From Nocardioides jiangsuensis (GTDB taxonomy: Bacteria; Actinomycetota; Actinomycetes; Propionibacteriales; Nocardioidaceae): a stretch of 64,000 nucleotides of DNA. Of this stretch, positions 1 through 8,903 are shown in pieces (position 1 is the first letter of the stretch; each line of letters begins with the position of its first letter). Where the stretch lies: positions 310,001-374,000 of the forward strand of contig NZ_JAIEZQ010000002.1 of the NCBI RefSeq assembly GCF_019679455.1. Direction: 5' to 3'. The notes under the pieces were generated by a model. The model was given only the letters and a program-made list of their open reading frames with translations. It ran no database searches and was not told where the DNA came from. Both the position numbers and the translations under genes were made by a program.

Positions 1-149
1 TCGCCGAGTCCGCGCTCTGCCTGGCCTTCGACGACAACCCGCCCAGCGCGGGCTGCGTGACCACCGCGGTGGCCATGGGCGACCGGCTCATCGGCCGCCT
101 GGTGAAGGCCGGGATCGGCTTCGAGGTGCTCGAGGACGCCCCGGTCTGA
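1..149 (+). CDS. C-terminal end of a saccharopine dehydrogenase-like / trans-acting enoyl reductase family protein (partial)
   Basis: Only the last 48 codons are present, in the phase that begins at base 3; the rest lies before the window. The tail has an ESALCLAF segment, a Gly/Cys-Val-Thr-Thr stretch, then MGDRLIGRL and a Phe-Glu-Val ending. This pattern resembles the C-terminus of actinobacterial proteins with a saccharopine-dehydrogenase-type Rossmann domain, including mycobacterial trans-acting enoyl reductases of phthiocerol/glycolipid synthesis. The NAD(P)-binding part is not visible, so the family call is tentative and the substrate unknown. Stop is TGA at 147-149. Confidence 0.5.
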   Translation, partial: AESALCLAFDDNPPSAGCVTTAVAMGDRLIGRLVKAGIGFEVLEDAPV

Positions 150-284
150 CCCCCTTTGCGGTCGGCCCGGAGCCCCGCTCCGGATGCCCCGGTTCGTCCC
201 CTTGACGGGGGTCCGGATGCGCGGATGATCAGGAGTGAGCGGGGCTTTCCCCGTGGTGCGTCCCTCCGGAGTAAAGGAGTTGTC

Positions 285-977
285 ATGACGGAGCGCCACG
301 AGCTTCGATGGGGTGGTTTCGCCGGCTTCGCGTTCGTCGTACTCGCTGTAGTCGCGGCACTGATGCCCGGGCTCCCGCCCCGCGTCACGGCCTCGGCGGA
401 CGAGATCTCGAGCTACGTCGCCGACGGTCAGGGGCGGCTCATGGTCGCCGCCCTGTTGTGGGCGGTCTCTGCCGCCCTGGTGATCTGGTTCGCCGCGGCG
501 TTCGCCGAGGCTCTGCGTGAGCGCGAGGAGCGCAGCGACGTGCACATCGCGCTGATGGCAGGCGCCGTGCTGCTCGGCACCGCGATCTTCATGTACGGCG
601 TCGCCCTGGCCGTGGTGGCCAACGGCCTCACCGGGCGTGACGTCGCGCTGACGGTGGGTGTCTTCCAGGCCACGATGGTCCTCAACGCGATGATCGGTCT
701 CGCGGCCGCCGTACCGCTGACGGCCGCCGGGATGGGGGTGCTGCGCACCCGGATGCTGCCCGACTGGCTGGGGTACGTCGCCCTCGCCGCGGCCGTCATC
801 TCGGGCATCACGGCGCTGACGATCTTCGCCACCAGCGGGTCGTTCGTGCCCGGTGGGTCCTACCTGCCGATCGTCACGCTGGTCGCCGGAGGCATCTTCG
901 TGCTCTCCGCGAGCGGCTACATGGCGCGCGAGCACCTGCCGAGCGCGGTGCCGATGGGACAGATGCGGACCCAGTGA
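285..977 (+). CDS. six-pass integral membrane protein, unknown function
   Basis: A 230-residue protein whose start ATG follows a clear ribosome site (AAAGGAG, bases 274-280). Six hydrophobic segments are visible at about residues 10-30, 50-75, 90-117, 122-153, 160-183 and 192-213, joined by short loops; a charged ELREREERSD-type loop follows the second. The layout is that of a small DUF-type actinobacterial membrane protein, but no catalytic or transport motif is evident. It stands alone: about 250 bases separate it from the next gene. An in-frame upstream ATG at 156 is less likely because it lacks a ribosome site and would add a non-hydrophobic tail. Confidence 0.7.
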   Translation: MTERHELRWGGFAGFAFVVLAVVAALMPGLPPRVTASADEISSYVADGQGRLMVAALLWAVSAALVIWFAAAFAEALREREERSDVHIALMAGAVLLGTAIFMYGVALAVVANGLTGRDVALTVGVFQATMVLNAMIGLAAAVPLTAAGMGVLRTRMLPDWLGYVALAAAVISGITALTIFATSGSFVPGGSYLPIVTLVAGGIFVLSASGYMAREHLPSAVPMGQMRTQ

Positions 978-1226
978 CCCTCTCCCGCGGCCACGCCACG
1001 ACCTCCGGGCCGGGCGTGGCCGTTCCCTGTCCGCACACACGGAACCGCCCTCGCCTCGCTCCGGAGCCATGCCGAGGGCCGGTCGGCCCGTCCCGCATGC
1101 CCGGTCGGGCCATGCTGCCCGGTGCCTCCGGGCCATGTTGGAGGGGTTTGCCCGGAACCGCTGCGATGCCCGGAAACCGTGCTTACGGTGGAGGGACAAA
1201 GACTGACATGCAGGGGGTTCTCGACC

Positions 1227-2633
1227 ATGCGGCACCGTTCCACACACCGGAGCGCGGCAGCGTGCGCCGGGTTCACCCTGATGCTGCTGCCGGCCGTCGC
1301 GACGACGGCAGGGGGCACCGCGACCCTCGACCCGGTGGTGCCCCGGGCGAGGGCCGCGGCTGCCGTGGCCGAGGCCGACCTCGACTGGTCGCTGGCCAGC
1401 CGCTCCGGCGCGCGCACCGCCGAGACCGCGCCCGCCGCGAGGCCGGTGCGGGCCCGTACCGGCGGTGCCGGAGTGACCGCCGGCGACGTCCGGGTCAGCG
1501 GGCCCAAGGGCACCCGGGTGTGGACCGCGAGCGCGATGGCCGACCACGGCCTGCCGCTCGCCGCGGCCCGGGCCTACCGCTCCGCGGCCCGGCAGACGGC
1601 GGTCACGGACCCCGCCTGCCAGCTGCCGTGGACGCTGCTCGCGGGCATCGGCCGGGTGGAGTCCGACCACGGGCGGTACGGCGGATCGCGGCTCGGCGCC
1701 GACGGCGTCTCGCGTCCGCTGATCATCGGGGTGCAGCTCAACGGGGCGGGGCCGGTGGCCGCGATCCGCGACACCGACGACGGCCGCTACGACGGCGACA
1801 GGGTCTGGGACCGCGCGGTCGGCCCGATGCAGTTCATCCCGTCCACGTGGGACGGCGCGGCCCGCGACGGGGACGGCGACGGCCGCCGTTCGCCGAACGA
1901 CCTCGACGACGCCGCGCTCGCCGCCGCCGGCTACCTCTGCTCGGGGTCCGGCAGCGTGCTCGGCGAGACCGCGATGGCCGCCGCGATCTACCGCTACAAC
2001 CAGGACGACTACTACGTCGCGCTGGTGATGGCCTTCGAGCGCGGCTACCGCACCGGCGTCTTCGTGATGCCGCCCCCGCCGGTCGAGGAGGAGCCCGTCC
2101 GCGCCGACGGGAAGCGAGGCAGGGACCGCGACCGGAAGCAGGTCGCCGCCGCGGCCTCGAAGGCCACGAAGTCCGGCGGCGGGGCCACGACGGGTCAGGC
2201 GGGCTCGAAGTCCGGCCAGAAGTCCGGCCAGGACGGTGGCGGTGACGGCGGTGGTACGTCGACCGGCGGCACCGGCCCCGCACCGGCCCCGGAGCCGGAC
2301 GAGCCCGCCCCGAGCCCGAAGCCGACGCCCAAGCCGAGCCCGACCCCGGCGCCGAGCCCCGAGCCGGAGCCGGAACCCGCGGGCCCGGAGGAGGTCAAGG
2401 GCGTGTTCCAGGCGTGCTCGGGCGGCTACTGCCTCGGCAACCTCGCGGTCGCCCTGGGCGCGGCGGCCGACCTCGACGCCCCGGCGTCCGGCGACTACAA
2501 CGGCGACGGCGCGACCGGGACGAACGGCGAGGAGCTGACCCCGCTGCTCGGCACGTCGGTGACCATGGTGGTGGAGAAGCAGGCGTCCGGCCCGGCGGTG
2601 GTGCACAGCATCAACGGGGTCGCGCTGGGCTAG
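1227..2633 (+). CDS. secreted lytic transglycosylase (SLT/MltB-like) with Pro-rich C-terminal extension
   Basis: A 468-residue exported peptidoglycan hydrolase. Residues 1-30 form a signal-like segment (Arg/His-rich start, then AGFTLMLLPAVATTAGG). The transglycosylase domain spans about 100-275: catalytic Glu145 lies in GIGRVESDHG, followed by AVGPMQFIPSTW (197-208) and a YRYNQDDYYV segment (255-264), all standard for lytic transglycosylases that cleave MurNAc-GlcNAc bonds. A low-complexity PAPEPDEPAP-type linker (about 340-400) leads to a small Cys-containing C-terminal region of unknown role. The linker suggests wall spanning. The short Ala-rich stretch after the signal resembles mycobacterial and Nocardioides homologues. 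Start chosen so that the signal peptide is N-terminal. Confidence 0.85.
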   Translation: MRHRSTHRSAAACAGFTLMLLPAVATTAGGTATLDPVVPRARAAAAVAEADLDWSLASRSGARTAETAPAARPVRARTGGAGVTAGDVRVSGPKGTRVWTASAMADHGLPLAAARAYRSAARQTAVTDPACQLPWTLLAGIGRVESDHGRYGGSRLGADGVSRPLIIGVQLNGAGPVAAIRDTDDGRYDGDRVWDRAVGPMQFIPSTWDGAARDGDGDGRRSPNDLDDAALAAAGYLCSGSGSVLGETAMAAAIYRYNQDDYYVALVMAFERGYRTGVFVMPPPPVEEEPVRADGKRGRDRDRKQVAAAASKATKSGGGATTGQAGSKSGQKSGQDGGGDGGGTSTGGTGPAPAPEPDEPAPSPKPTPKPSPTPAPSPEPEPEPAGPEEVKGVFQACSGGYCLGNLAVALGAAADLDAPASGDYNGDGATGTNGEELTPLLGTSVTMVVEKQASGPAVVHSINGVALG

Positions 2634-2729
2634 TCCGGCACGCCCCAGGGGCGGTCTGACCGAAAAAATCCGGGTGAACCTGGTCACGGACACCGCGTCC
2701 CAACTGCGTGGAAGGCCCCGGTCCCTTCC

Positions 2730-2743
2730 TATACTCAGTCGGC
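2730..2743 (+). promoter_or_regulatory. probable -10 box (TATACT) of the acyltransferase gene
   Basis: TATACT at 2730-2735 lies 8 bases before the ATG at 2744, so transcription would begin at or just before the start codon. No convincing -35 hexamer sits 17 bases upstream, and there is no ribosome-binding purine run. Confidence 0.45.
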
Positions 2744-4756
2744 ATGTCCTGGTCCTACCGCCCCGCGCTCGACGGCCTCCGCACCATCGCGGTGTACCTC
2801 GTGCTGCTCTTCCACACCGGCCTCCCCGTGGCCGGTGGCGGATTCGTGGGCGTGGACCTCTTCTTCGTGCTGTCCGGCTTCCTGGTCTCGAACGTCATCC
2901 TGAGCGAGATCGACCGGACCGGCACCCTGCGGATCGGGAAGTTCTACTCCCGCCGGGTGCGCCGGCTGCTGCCCGCCGCGGTGGCGGTGGTGGTGGCCAC
3001 CTGCGCGGTCTTCGTGCTGATCTCCTCGGTCACCCGGCGGCTGCCGCTGATCGGTGACGCCCAGGCTGCCCTGCTCTACGTGGCCAACTGGCGGTTCCTG
3101 GCGCAGTCGAGCGACTACTTCGCCACCGACGTCGAGGAGAGCCCGTTCCTGCACTTCTGGTCGCTGGCGATCGAGGAGCAGTTCTACTTCGTCTTCCCGA
3201 TCCTGCTCCTGCTGCTCACCAAGGCCACCCGCCGGTGGGGGTGGGCGCTGCTGGCAGCGCTGGGCGCGCTCTTCGCGCTGTCGCTGGGCTCGCAGCTCTA
3301 CTGGGCCCAGGTCGACACCAACCACGCCTACTACGGCACCGACGCCCGGCTCTACCAGCTGCTGGCCGGTGTGCTGCTGACCGTCGCGCTGCGCACCTGG
3401 CACGTGCAGGTACGGCGCCGCACCGCCGAGCTGCTCGCGGTCGGGGGGCTCGTGCTGCTGCTCGTGCTCGGCAGCGGCCTGCCGCCGCTCTCCCCGTCGT
3501 GGCGCGGGATCGGCGCGATGGTGGCCTCGGTGCTGCTGATCGCCGGCCTCAGCCTGCGCGACGACGGCGTCCTGGCCCGTGGGCTCGCCCGCCCGGTCCC
3601 GGTCTTCCTGGGTCGGATCTCCTACGGCACCTACCTGTGGCACTGGCCGGTCATCCTCGTCCTGGAGGAGGTCCTGGTGGTGAGCCCGAAGATCGTCGCG
3701 GTGCTCGCCGTGGGCGTCGCGACCGGTCTGGCCGCGGCGTCGTACGAGGTGCTGGAGATGCCGATCCGGAAGAACGGCTTCCTCGACCGGTTCCAGTGGA
3801 ACACCGCCGTCACCGGCGTCGCGGTGAGCGCGCTCGTCGCGGTGACCCTCGTGCCCTGGGCGCTGCAGCTGGACCGCAAGCCCGCCCTTGCCGCGCTCGA
3901 CTCCGCCTCCGGCGTGGCCGGGGTGGCGACGGGCAAGCCGACCCGGCTGCCCGCGGACGTCGACTGGGCGAAGGTGGAGGACGACATCGGCGACGAGGGC
4001 TCCTGCTCCGCCGCGGACGTCGCCCGGTGCACGGTCGTGGACGGGTCGGGCCCCCACGTGCTGCTCGTCGGGGACAGCCAGGCCCAGATGCTGGTGCCGA
4101 TGTTCGAGTCGATCGCCGAGAAGCACGACCTGCGGCTGTCGCTGAACGTGCAGGCAGGCTGCCCGTGGCAGGAGGGCCTGGCGAACAAGAAGTCCTCCGA
4201 GAAGGAGGCCCAGAAGTGCGAGGACGGCCGGGTCGGCTGGTACGACGAGGTGCTGCCCGAGCTCGACCCCGACGTCGTGGTCCTGGTCAGCCGGCCGCGC
4301 GACGAGCCGCAGTGGGCGCGCACCATCGTCCGTCGTGACGGCCGGGAGCAGCCGCTCGAGCAGATGACCGCGGAGACGTCGCGCGAGACCCTGGCCAAGG
4401 TGGAGAAGGTCGCCGACGACACGGTGCTGGTCGAGCGGATGATCATGCCGGAGACCTTCGACCCCGACGAGTGCCTGACCTCGGCGTCCGAACCGTCCGC
4501 GTGCGCGGTCCCGGTGCCGCTCGGCACCAGCCCCACCGACGCGTTGTACATCGCCGCGGCCGCCGAGGACCCGGCGCTGCACACCGTCGACCTGAACCCG
4601 GCGTTCTGCCCCGGCGCCCCGGTCTGCCAGCCGGTCGTCGGCGGCGAGATCGTCTGGCGCGACGACCACCACGTCACCGCGCAGTACGCCGTCTCCCGCC
4701 GCGACCAGGTCTGGAAGCTGCTGGAGAAGACCGGCGTCTTCGGCGCCGCGGGGTAA
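2744..4756 (+). CDS. acyltransferase 3 (OafA/YrhL/OatA type) with C-terminal SGNH domain
   Basis: A 670-residue membrane O-acyltransferase. Residues 1 to about 390 form the multi-pass acyltransferase-3 domain: it opens with SYRPALDGLRTIAV, the conserved His24 in LLFHTG, the FFVLSGFL motif and the RRVRRLLPA segment. The C-terminal part is an SGNH hydrolase-like domain with a GDSQAQM block near residue 440 and a DDHH block near 645. Proteins of this architecture move acyl groups across the membrane onto extracellular glycans, for instance peptidoglycan MurNAc (OatA). The actual acceptor here is unknown. The neighbouring lytic transglycosylase suits a wall-modifying role, since O-acetylation modulates such enzymes; that link is inference. 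Confidence 0.85.
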   Translation: MSWSYRPALDGLRTIAVYLVLLFHTGLPVAGGGFVGVDLFFVLSGFLVSNVILSEIDRTGTLRIGKFYSRRVRRLLPAAVAVVVATCAVFVLISSVTRRLPLIGDAQAALLYVANWRFLAQSSDYFATDVEESPFLHFWSLAIEEQFYFVFPILLLLLTKATRRWGWALLAALGALFALSLGSQLYWAQVDTNHAYYGTDARLYQLLAGVLLTVALRTWHVQVRRRTAELLAVGGLVLLLVLGSGLPPLSPSWRGIGAMVASVLLIAGLSLRDDGVLARGLARPVPVFLGRISYGTYLWHWPVILVLEEVLVVSPKIVAVLAVGVATGLAAASYEVLEMPIRKNGFLDRFQWNTAVTGVAVSALVAVTLVPWALQLDRKPALAALDSASGVAGVATGKPTRLPADVDWAKVEDDIGDEGSCSAADVARCTVVDGSGPHVLLVGDSQAQMLVPMFESIAEKHDLRLSLNVQAGCPWQEGLANKKSSEKEAQKCEDGRVGWYDEVLPELDPDVVVLVSRPRDEPQWARTIVRRDGREQPLEQMTAETSRETLAKVEKVADDTVLVERMIMPETFDPDECLTSASEPSACAVPVPLGTSPTDALYIAAAAEDPALHTVDLNPAFCPGAPVCQPVVGGEIVWRDDHHVTAQYAVSRRDQVWKLLEKTGVFGAAG

Positions 4757-4816
4757 CCGCCGGCCGCCTGCGTCGTTGGAGGGACAGGACCGGTTCCCCA
4801 CGGCGAAGGCGGCGAC

Positions 4817-6328
4817 ATGACCCGACGGCCTGTTCTCGGCGGCATCCTCGGTACGGCGGCGCTCGCGCTGACCCTGCTCCCGGCGGCCCCCGCGTCCGCG
4901 CACGGTGGTGACGGCGGGGACGAGGTCGGCGACCTCCCCACGAACACCCGGGAAGCCTCCGTGGCGGAGTCCGGCGAGGGGGTGGCCATGTCCCACGTCG
5001 CGAACCTGCAGTACACCCCGTCCGGCACCGCCCAGAACGGCTCCGACGTCGAGTTCCTCAAGATCGGCCGGTCGGAGTACGCGCTGGCGGGCACCCTGCG
5101 TGAGGGCCTCCAGATCATCGACATCACCCATCCGGACAGCCCCTCGGTGGCCGCGGTCTATGACTGCGACATCAGCCAGGGCGACATCCAGGTGTGGCGG
5201 CATGGCGACCGGGTCCTGGCCAGCTACACCGCCGACGGCACCTTCGGCGAGGCCGGCGCCGCGTCGCGGTGCGGACGGGACCTCGAGCTCGACCCCACCG
5301 CGTCGGGCACGGTGATCGTGGACCTCACCACCCCGACCCAGCCGCAGACGGTCAGCTACCTGCACGTGCCGCGCGGCTCGCACAACATGACCGTCCACCC
5401 CAGTGGCGACTACCTGTACAACTCCAACTCCGACCTGGTCACGAGCACCGCCCCGGCGATCACCATCTACGACATCTCCCAGCCGGAGATGCCGCGCAAG
5501 GTGCAGGACTACCCGATCCCGTTCGTGCCGCTCTCCCTCGGCTCCGAGTCCCACGACATCACCTTCAACGCCGACGGCACCCGCGCCTACTCCGCGGCGC
5601 TCTCGCAGACCCTGGTGCTCGACACCACGGACCCGGAGAAGCCCGAGCAGGTGGCACAGATCCTCGACCCGGCGATCAACGTGGCGCACCAGGCCGACCC
5701 CGTCACGCTGACCCGTGAAGACGGCAGCGAGCGCGAGGTTCTCGTGGTCACCGACGAGCGAGCCGGCGCGGCAGCCAGCGCGGAGTGTCCAGGCGGCGGC
5801 CTGCATCTCTACGACATCACCGGGCAGAAGGAACGGTCTCCGGAGAAGATCGGCACCTGGTTCATCCCCGCCGTCCAGCCGCAGGACGGGGCTACCTGCA
5901 CCTCACACGTGCTGAGGGTCTACCCGGAGCAGGAGATGCTCACGATCGCCTGGTACGCGCAGGGCGTGCGCGTGCTGGACATCTCCGGCCTCGCCGACGT
6001 GGAGGGGTCGCCGGCGAGCGTCGGGATCGGTGACGGAGTCGGCATGCGCGAGGTCGGCAGCTACGTGCTGCCCGACTCCGACACCTGGTCCTTCAAGACC
6101 AACCGGATCGCGGCCGACGGCTCCTTCTACGGCTACGGCAACGACCTGGTGCGCGGCTTCGACGTCTACCGGTTCGACGGCGCCGGGCTCAGCGTCCCGC
6201 CGCTGGAGCCGACCGACCTGGCTCCCGGTCCCGCCCGGCGCGGCGGCCGTAACCTGGCCGGGGTCGCGATCGTGGCGCCGGCGCTGCTGGCGGCCGCGGC
6301 CGTACGACGTCGCCGCCGCGCGTCCTAG
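4817..6328 (+). CDS. LVIVD-repeat surface protein with C-terminal membrane anchor
   Basis: A 503-residue secreted protein. A signal peptide (MTRRPVLGGILGTAALALTL, cleavage near PASA-HG) precedes repeated LVIVD-type beta-propeller blades such as LQIIDITHPDSPSVAAVYD, GTVIVDLTTPTQPQTV and VRVLDISGLAD. The C-terminus is a hydrophobic VAIVAPALLAAAAV segment followed by RRRRR, so the propeller is probably exposed outside and held in the membrane. LVIVD proteins have no settled biochemical role. Start ATG is the first Met before the signal. It sits 60 bases after the acyltransferase, on the same strand, so the two may be cotranscribed. Confidence 0.8.
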   Translation: MTRRPVLGGILGTAALALTLLPAAPASAHGGDGGDEVGDLPTNTREASVAESGEGVAMSHVANLQYTPSGTAQNGSDVEFLKIGRSEYALAGTLREGLQIIDITHPDSPSVAAVYDCDISQGDIQVWRHGDRVLASYTADGTFGEAGAASRCGRDLELDPTASGTVIVDLTTPTQPQTVSYLHVPRGSHNMTVHPSGDYLYNSNSDLVTSTAPAITIYDISQPEMPRKVQDYPIPFVPLSLGSESHDITFNADGTRAYSAALSQTLVLDTTDPEKPEQVAQILDPAINVAHQADPVTLTREDGSEREVLVVTDERAGAAASAECPGGGLHLYDITGQKERSPEKIGTWFIPAVQPQDGATCTSHVLRVYPEQEMLTIAWYAQGVRVLDISGLADVEGSPASVGIGDGVGMREVGSYVLPDSDTWSFKTNRIAADGSFYGYGNDLVRGFDVYRFDGAGLSVPPLEPTDLAPGPARRGGRNLAGVAIVAPALLAAAAVRRRRRAS

Positions 6329-6337
6329 TCTGGGCGG

Positions 6338-7156
6338 ATGGGCCGTGTCCGCGTCGGGATCTCCGGGTGGAACTACGCCGGCTGGCGTGGCGACTTCTAC
6401 CCGCGCGGCCTCGTGCAGCGCGAGGAGCTGGCGTACGCCGCGTCCCGGCTGACCTCGATCGAGATCAACGGCTCGTTCTACTCCCTGCAGCGGCCGTCGA
6501 GCTACACGTCCTGGCGGGAGCAGACGCCCGACGACTTCGTGTTCGCGGTCAAGGGCGGCCGGTTCATCACGCACATGAAGAAGCTGGCCGACGTCGAGGC
6601 GCCGTTGGCCAACTTCTTCGCCTCCGGCCTGCTCGCGCTGGGCCCCAAGCTCGGACCGGTGCTGTGGCAGCTGCCGCCGAACCTCGGGTACGACGAGGAG
6701 CGGCTCGCCGGGTTCTTCGCCCAGCTGCCGCGGACGACGGGAGAGGCGGCCGAGCTCGCCAAGCACCACGACGCCAAGGTGCCCGAGGACCGGGCGCTCA
6801 CCGTCGCCGAGGACGACCGGCCGATGCGCCATGCGCTGGAGGTCCGGCACGCCAGCTTCGCGGAGCCGGCCGCGGCGGAGCTGCTGCGGGCCCACGACGT
6901 CGGGTTCGTGGTCGCGGACACCGCGGGCAGGTGGCCGTTCGTGGAGGAGCGCACGAGCGACTTCCGCTACGTGCGGCTGCACGGCGACGCCGAGCTCTAC
7001 GCGAGCGGCTACAGCGCGCAGGCGTTGGACAGGTGGGCGGCGAAGGTGCGGGACTGGGCCGACGCCGGCGAGGACGTGTTCGTGTACTTCGACAACGACG
7101 TGAAGGGGTACGCCCCGCACGACGCGATGGCCCTGCTCGAGCGGCTCTCCGGCTGA
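6338..7156 (+). CDS. DUF72 family protein (YecE-like)
   Basis: A 272-residue TIM-barrel-like protein of the DUF72 family. It opens with VRVGISGWNYAGWRGDFYP, then has SIEINGSFYSLQ, FVFAVKGGRFITHMKKL and a late FVYFDNDVKGYAPHDA segment, all typical of the family. The biochemical activity of DUF72 is unproven. A TAGTCT -10-like hexamer at 6326-6331 sits six bases before the ATG, so the mRNA may be leaderless. The gene lies 9 bases after the LVIVD gene but probably has its own promoter. Confidence 0.85.
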   Translation: MGRVRVGISGWNYAGWRGDFYPRGLVQREELAYAASRLTSIEINGSFYSLQRPSSYTSWREQTPDDFVFAVKGGRFITHMKKLADVEAPLANFFASGLLALGPKLGPVLWQLPPNLGYDEERLAGFFAQLPRTTGEAAELAKHHDAKVPEDRALTVAEDDRPMRHALEVRHASFAEPAAAELLRAHDVGFVVADTAGRWPFVEERTSDFRYVRLHGDAELYASGYSAQALDRWAAKVRDWADAGEDVFVYFDNDVKGYAPHDAMALLERLSG

Positions 7157-7217
7157 GCGACGTCGCCGGGCGGGCGGCCTCCGGGCGACCTCGGGGCGGG
7201 CGCCGTACAGTCTGCGC

Positions 7218-7961
7218 GTGGACCTGCTGCGTGGTGCCCTGCCCGGTGACGACCCGGCGCTGGAGATGGCGACCGCCCAGGCGCTCCTGCGGCGGGTGAG
7301 CCGCGGGGAGTCCGGGCCGGTGCTGCGCGTCTACCGGCCCCGCTCGCCGGCGGTCGCGTTCGGGCGCCGGGACGTGCGGCTGCCCCGGTTCGACGAGGCG
7401 GTCTCGCTGGTGCGCGACGCCGGGTTCGCGCCCGTCGTCCGGGCTCCGGGCGGCCGGGCGGTGGCCTACACCCGGGAAGCACTGGTCGTCGACCACGTCG
7501 GGCCCGACCCGGACTGGCCGTCGCGGATGGAGGACCGGTTCCGCTCCGAGGGAGCGCTCTGGGCCGCCGTGCTGCGCGGGCTCGGGGTGGACGCCCGGGT
7601 CGGCGAGGTGCCGGGGGAGTACTGCCCCGGCTCGCACAGCGTGAACGCGCGGGGCCGGGTGAAGGTCGTCGGCACCGCGCAGCGGATGGTGCGAGGCGCG
7701 TGGCTGTTCAGCGCGGTGCTGGTGCACGACGACGCCGCGCTGCTCAGGCCGCTGGTCGGCAAGGTGTACGGCACGCTGGGCCTGCCCTTCGACGACGGGT
7801 CGCTCGGGTCGGTCGTCGAGGAGGTTCCCGGCCTGTCGCTGGACCGGGTCGAGGAGGCGGTGCTGGCGGCGTACGACGACCGGGTCGGTCTCACCGACGC
7901 GACGATGCCCGCGGCCGTGCTCGCCGAGGCGGCGGGGCTGCGCGACGCCCACGCGCTGTGA
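7218..7961 (+). CDS. lipoate/biotin-protein ligase family protein (LplA-like)
   Basis: A 247-residue protein of the biotin/lipoate ligase fold. Landmarks are VLRVYRPRSPAVAFGRRD near the start, RAPGGRAVAY (ligand loop, in place of the usual RRxxGGGAV), and EYCPGSHSVNARGRVKVVGTAQR, whose lysine would serve as the catalytic/adenylate-contacting residue. Family members attach lipoate or octanoate to E2 and GcvH proteins; which substrate this one uses cannot be read from sequence, and no lipoyl-domain gene is nearby. GTG start; a TACAGT -10-like box at 7206-7211 is six bases upstream, consistent with a leaderless transcript. Confidence 0.75.
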   Translation: MDLLRGALPGDDPALEMATAQALLRRVSRGESGPVLRVYRPRSPAVAFGRRDVRLPRFDEAVSLVRDAGFAPVVRAPGGRAVAYTREALVVDHVGPDPDWPSRMEDRFRSEGALWAAVLRGLGVDARVGEVPGEYCPGSHSVNARGRVKVVGTAQRMVRGAWLFSAVLVHDDAALLRPLVGKVYGTLGLPFDDGSLGSVVEEVPGLSLDRVEEAVLAAYDDRVGLTDATMPAAVLAEAAGLRDAHAL

Positions 7962-7985
7962 CGGGCGGCCGTGCGGGGTGCACGG

Positions 7986-8804
7986 TCAGGGGCGCAGCCA
8001 GGCGGTCCAACGCTCGACAGGGATGAACCCCATGCCCTCGTAGACCGGCCGGCCCTCGTCGCTCGACATCAGCACCACCGGGCTGTCCGGCTCCGCGAGC
8101 GTCGCGGCCCACGTGACCGCGGCGCCGGCGCCGCGTCCGCGCGCGTTGGGCAGCGCGGCGACGTACTCCACGAGCGTCACGTCGGTGTGCCGGAACGCGG
8201 CCGCGACCGAGGCCGGCTGGCCGTCGACGTGTCCGAGCCACACCCGGGTGAGCCCGTCGAGGATCGCCGGCGCGAGCAGCGACCCGGGCGTGAGCGGCTC
8301 GAGCTCGGGCATCGGGTAGCCACGGACCAGGACCTGCTCGGCGACCGCGAGCTCCTCGGCGGTCCCGACCTCGCGCACCTCGACGCCGTGCGGCGCCGGC
8401 ATCTCGTGGTGCGCCGGGAAGCGGACCATCAGCGGAGGGTGGCCGAGGAGAACGAGCCCCTGCGGACGGAGGTCCGGCGTGGGCCAGGGGCTGACCAGGC
8501 AGTAGGGCACGTGCGCCGGGATCATCTCGCCGATCTCGGCCGTGACCGCGGCCGGGTCGTCGAGCGGCTGGAGCAGCATCACCAGGTTGGTGAGCGGGCC
8601 GCGGTCGCCGACCCAGCCTCCGGCCCAGCGGTCGGTGTGCCGCCAGGGCCGGCCCAGCGCCCGGGCCACCTCGACCGGCCAGGACGCGTGCGCCAGCACC
8701 GCCTGCCGCACCAGCGTGTCGTCGGCGGGCACGTCGGGCTCCCAGCCCGTGATGAGGTGCTCGTTCTCGTCGGGGATGATCGAGGAGGTCATGGTTCCGA
8801 TCAT
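7986..8804 (-). CDS. GNAT family N-acetyltransferase
   Basis: A 272-residue protein with a C-terminal GNAT domain (about 140-272). The acetyl-CoA pyrophosphate loop is ALPNARGRGAGAAV, followed by a VYEGMGFIPVERW block that forms the usual final strand. The N-terminal ~130 residues are unlike GNAT and may form a degenerate second GNAT-like half. Substrate unknown. It converges on the lipoate-ligase-like gene (25-base gap). A start at 8792 (MTSS) is equally possible and is preceded by fewer constraints; homologues would decide. Confidence 0.75.
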   Translation of the reverse strand: MIGTMTSSIIPDENEHLITGWEPDVPADDTLVRQAVLAHASWPVEVARALGRPWRHTDRWAGGWVGDRGPLTNLVMLLQPLDDPAAVTAEIGEMIPAHVPYCLVSPWPTPDLRPQGLVLLGHPPLMVRFPAHHEMPAPHGVEVREVGTAEELAVAEQVLVRGYPMPELEPLTPGSLLAPAILDGLTRVWLGHVDGQPASVAAAFRHTDVTLVEYVAALPNARGRGAGAAVTWAATLAEPDSPVVLMSSDEGRPVYEGMGFIPVERWTAWLRP

Positions 8805-8903
8805 GCTCCCGCGGCGCCGGGTCCGTCACCGGTGTGGAGGACAAGAGGTGCCGCGCACGCGTCGTGGGTACACTCCCTCCGGCCGCTCGAGTGGCGGTCG
8901 CGG

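Noticed and set aside
978-1226. Promoter or small gene before the lytic transglycosylase
   Set aside because: No clear hexamer pair or frame with a ribosome site could be defended in these 249 bases.
2674-2687. A GTGA-N6-TCAC pattern, like a CRP/GlxR site, upstream of the acyltransferase
   Set aside because: Only one weak match with imperfect flanks and no second copy or known regulator nearby.
2735-5806. A 1023-codon open frame on the minus strand across the acyltransferase and LVIVD genes
   Set aside because: It is an antisense frame without recognisable domain or ribosome site; long antisense frames are common at this GC content. Its residues are repetitive Arg/Gly/His, unlike a real protein.
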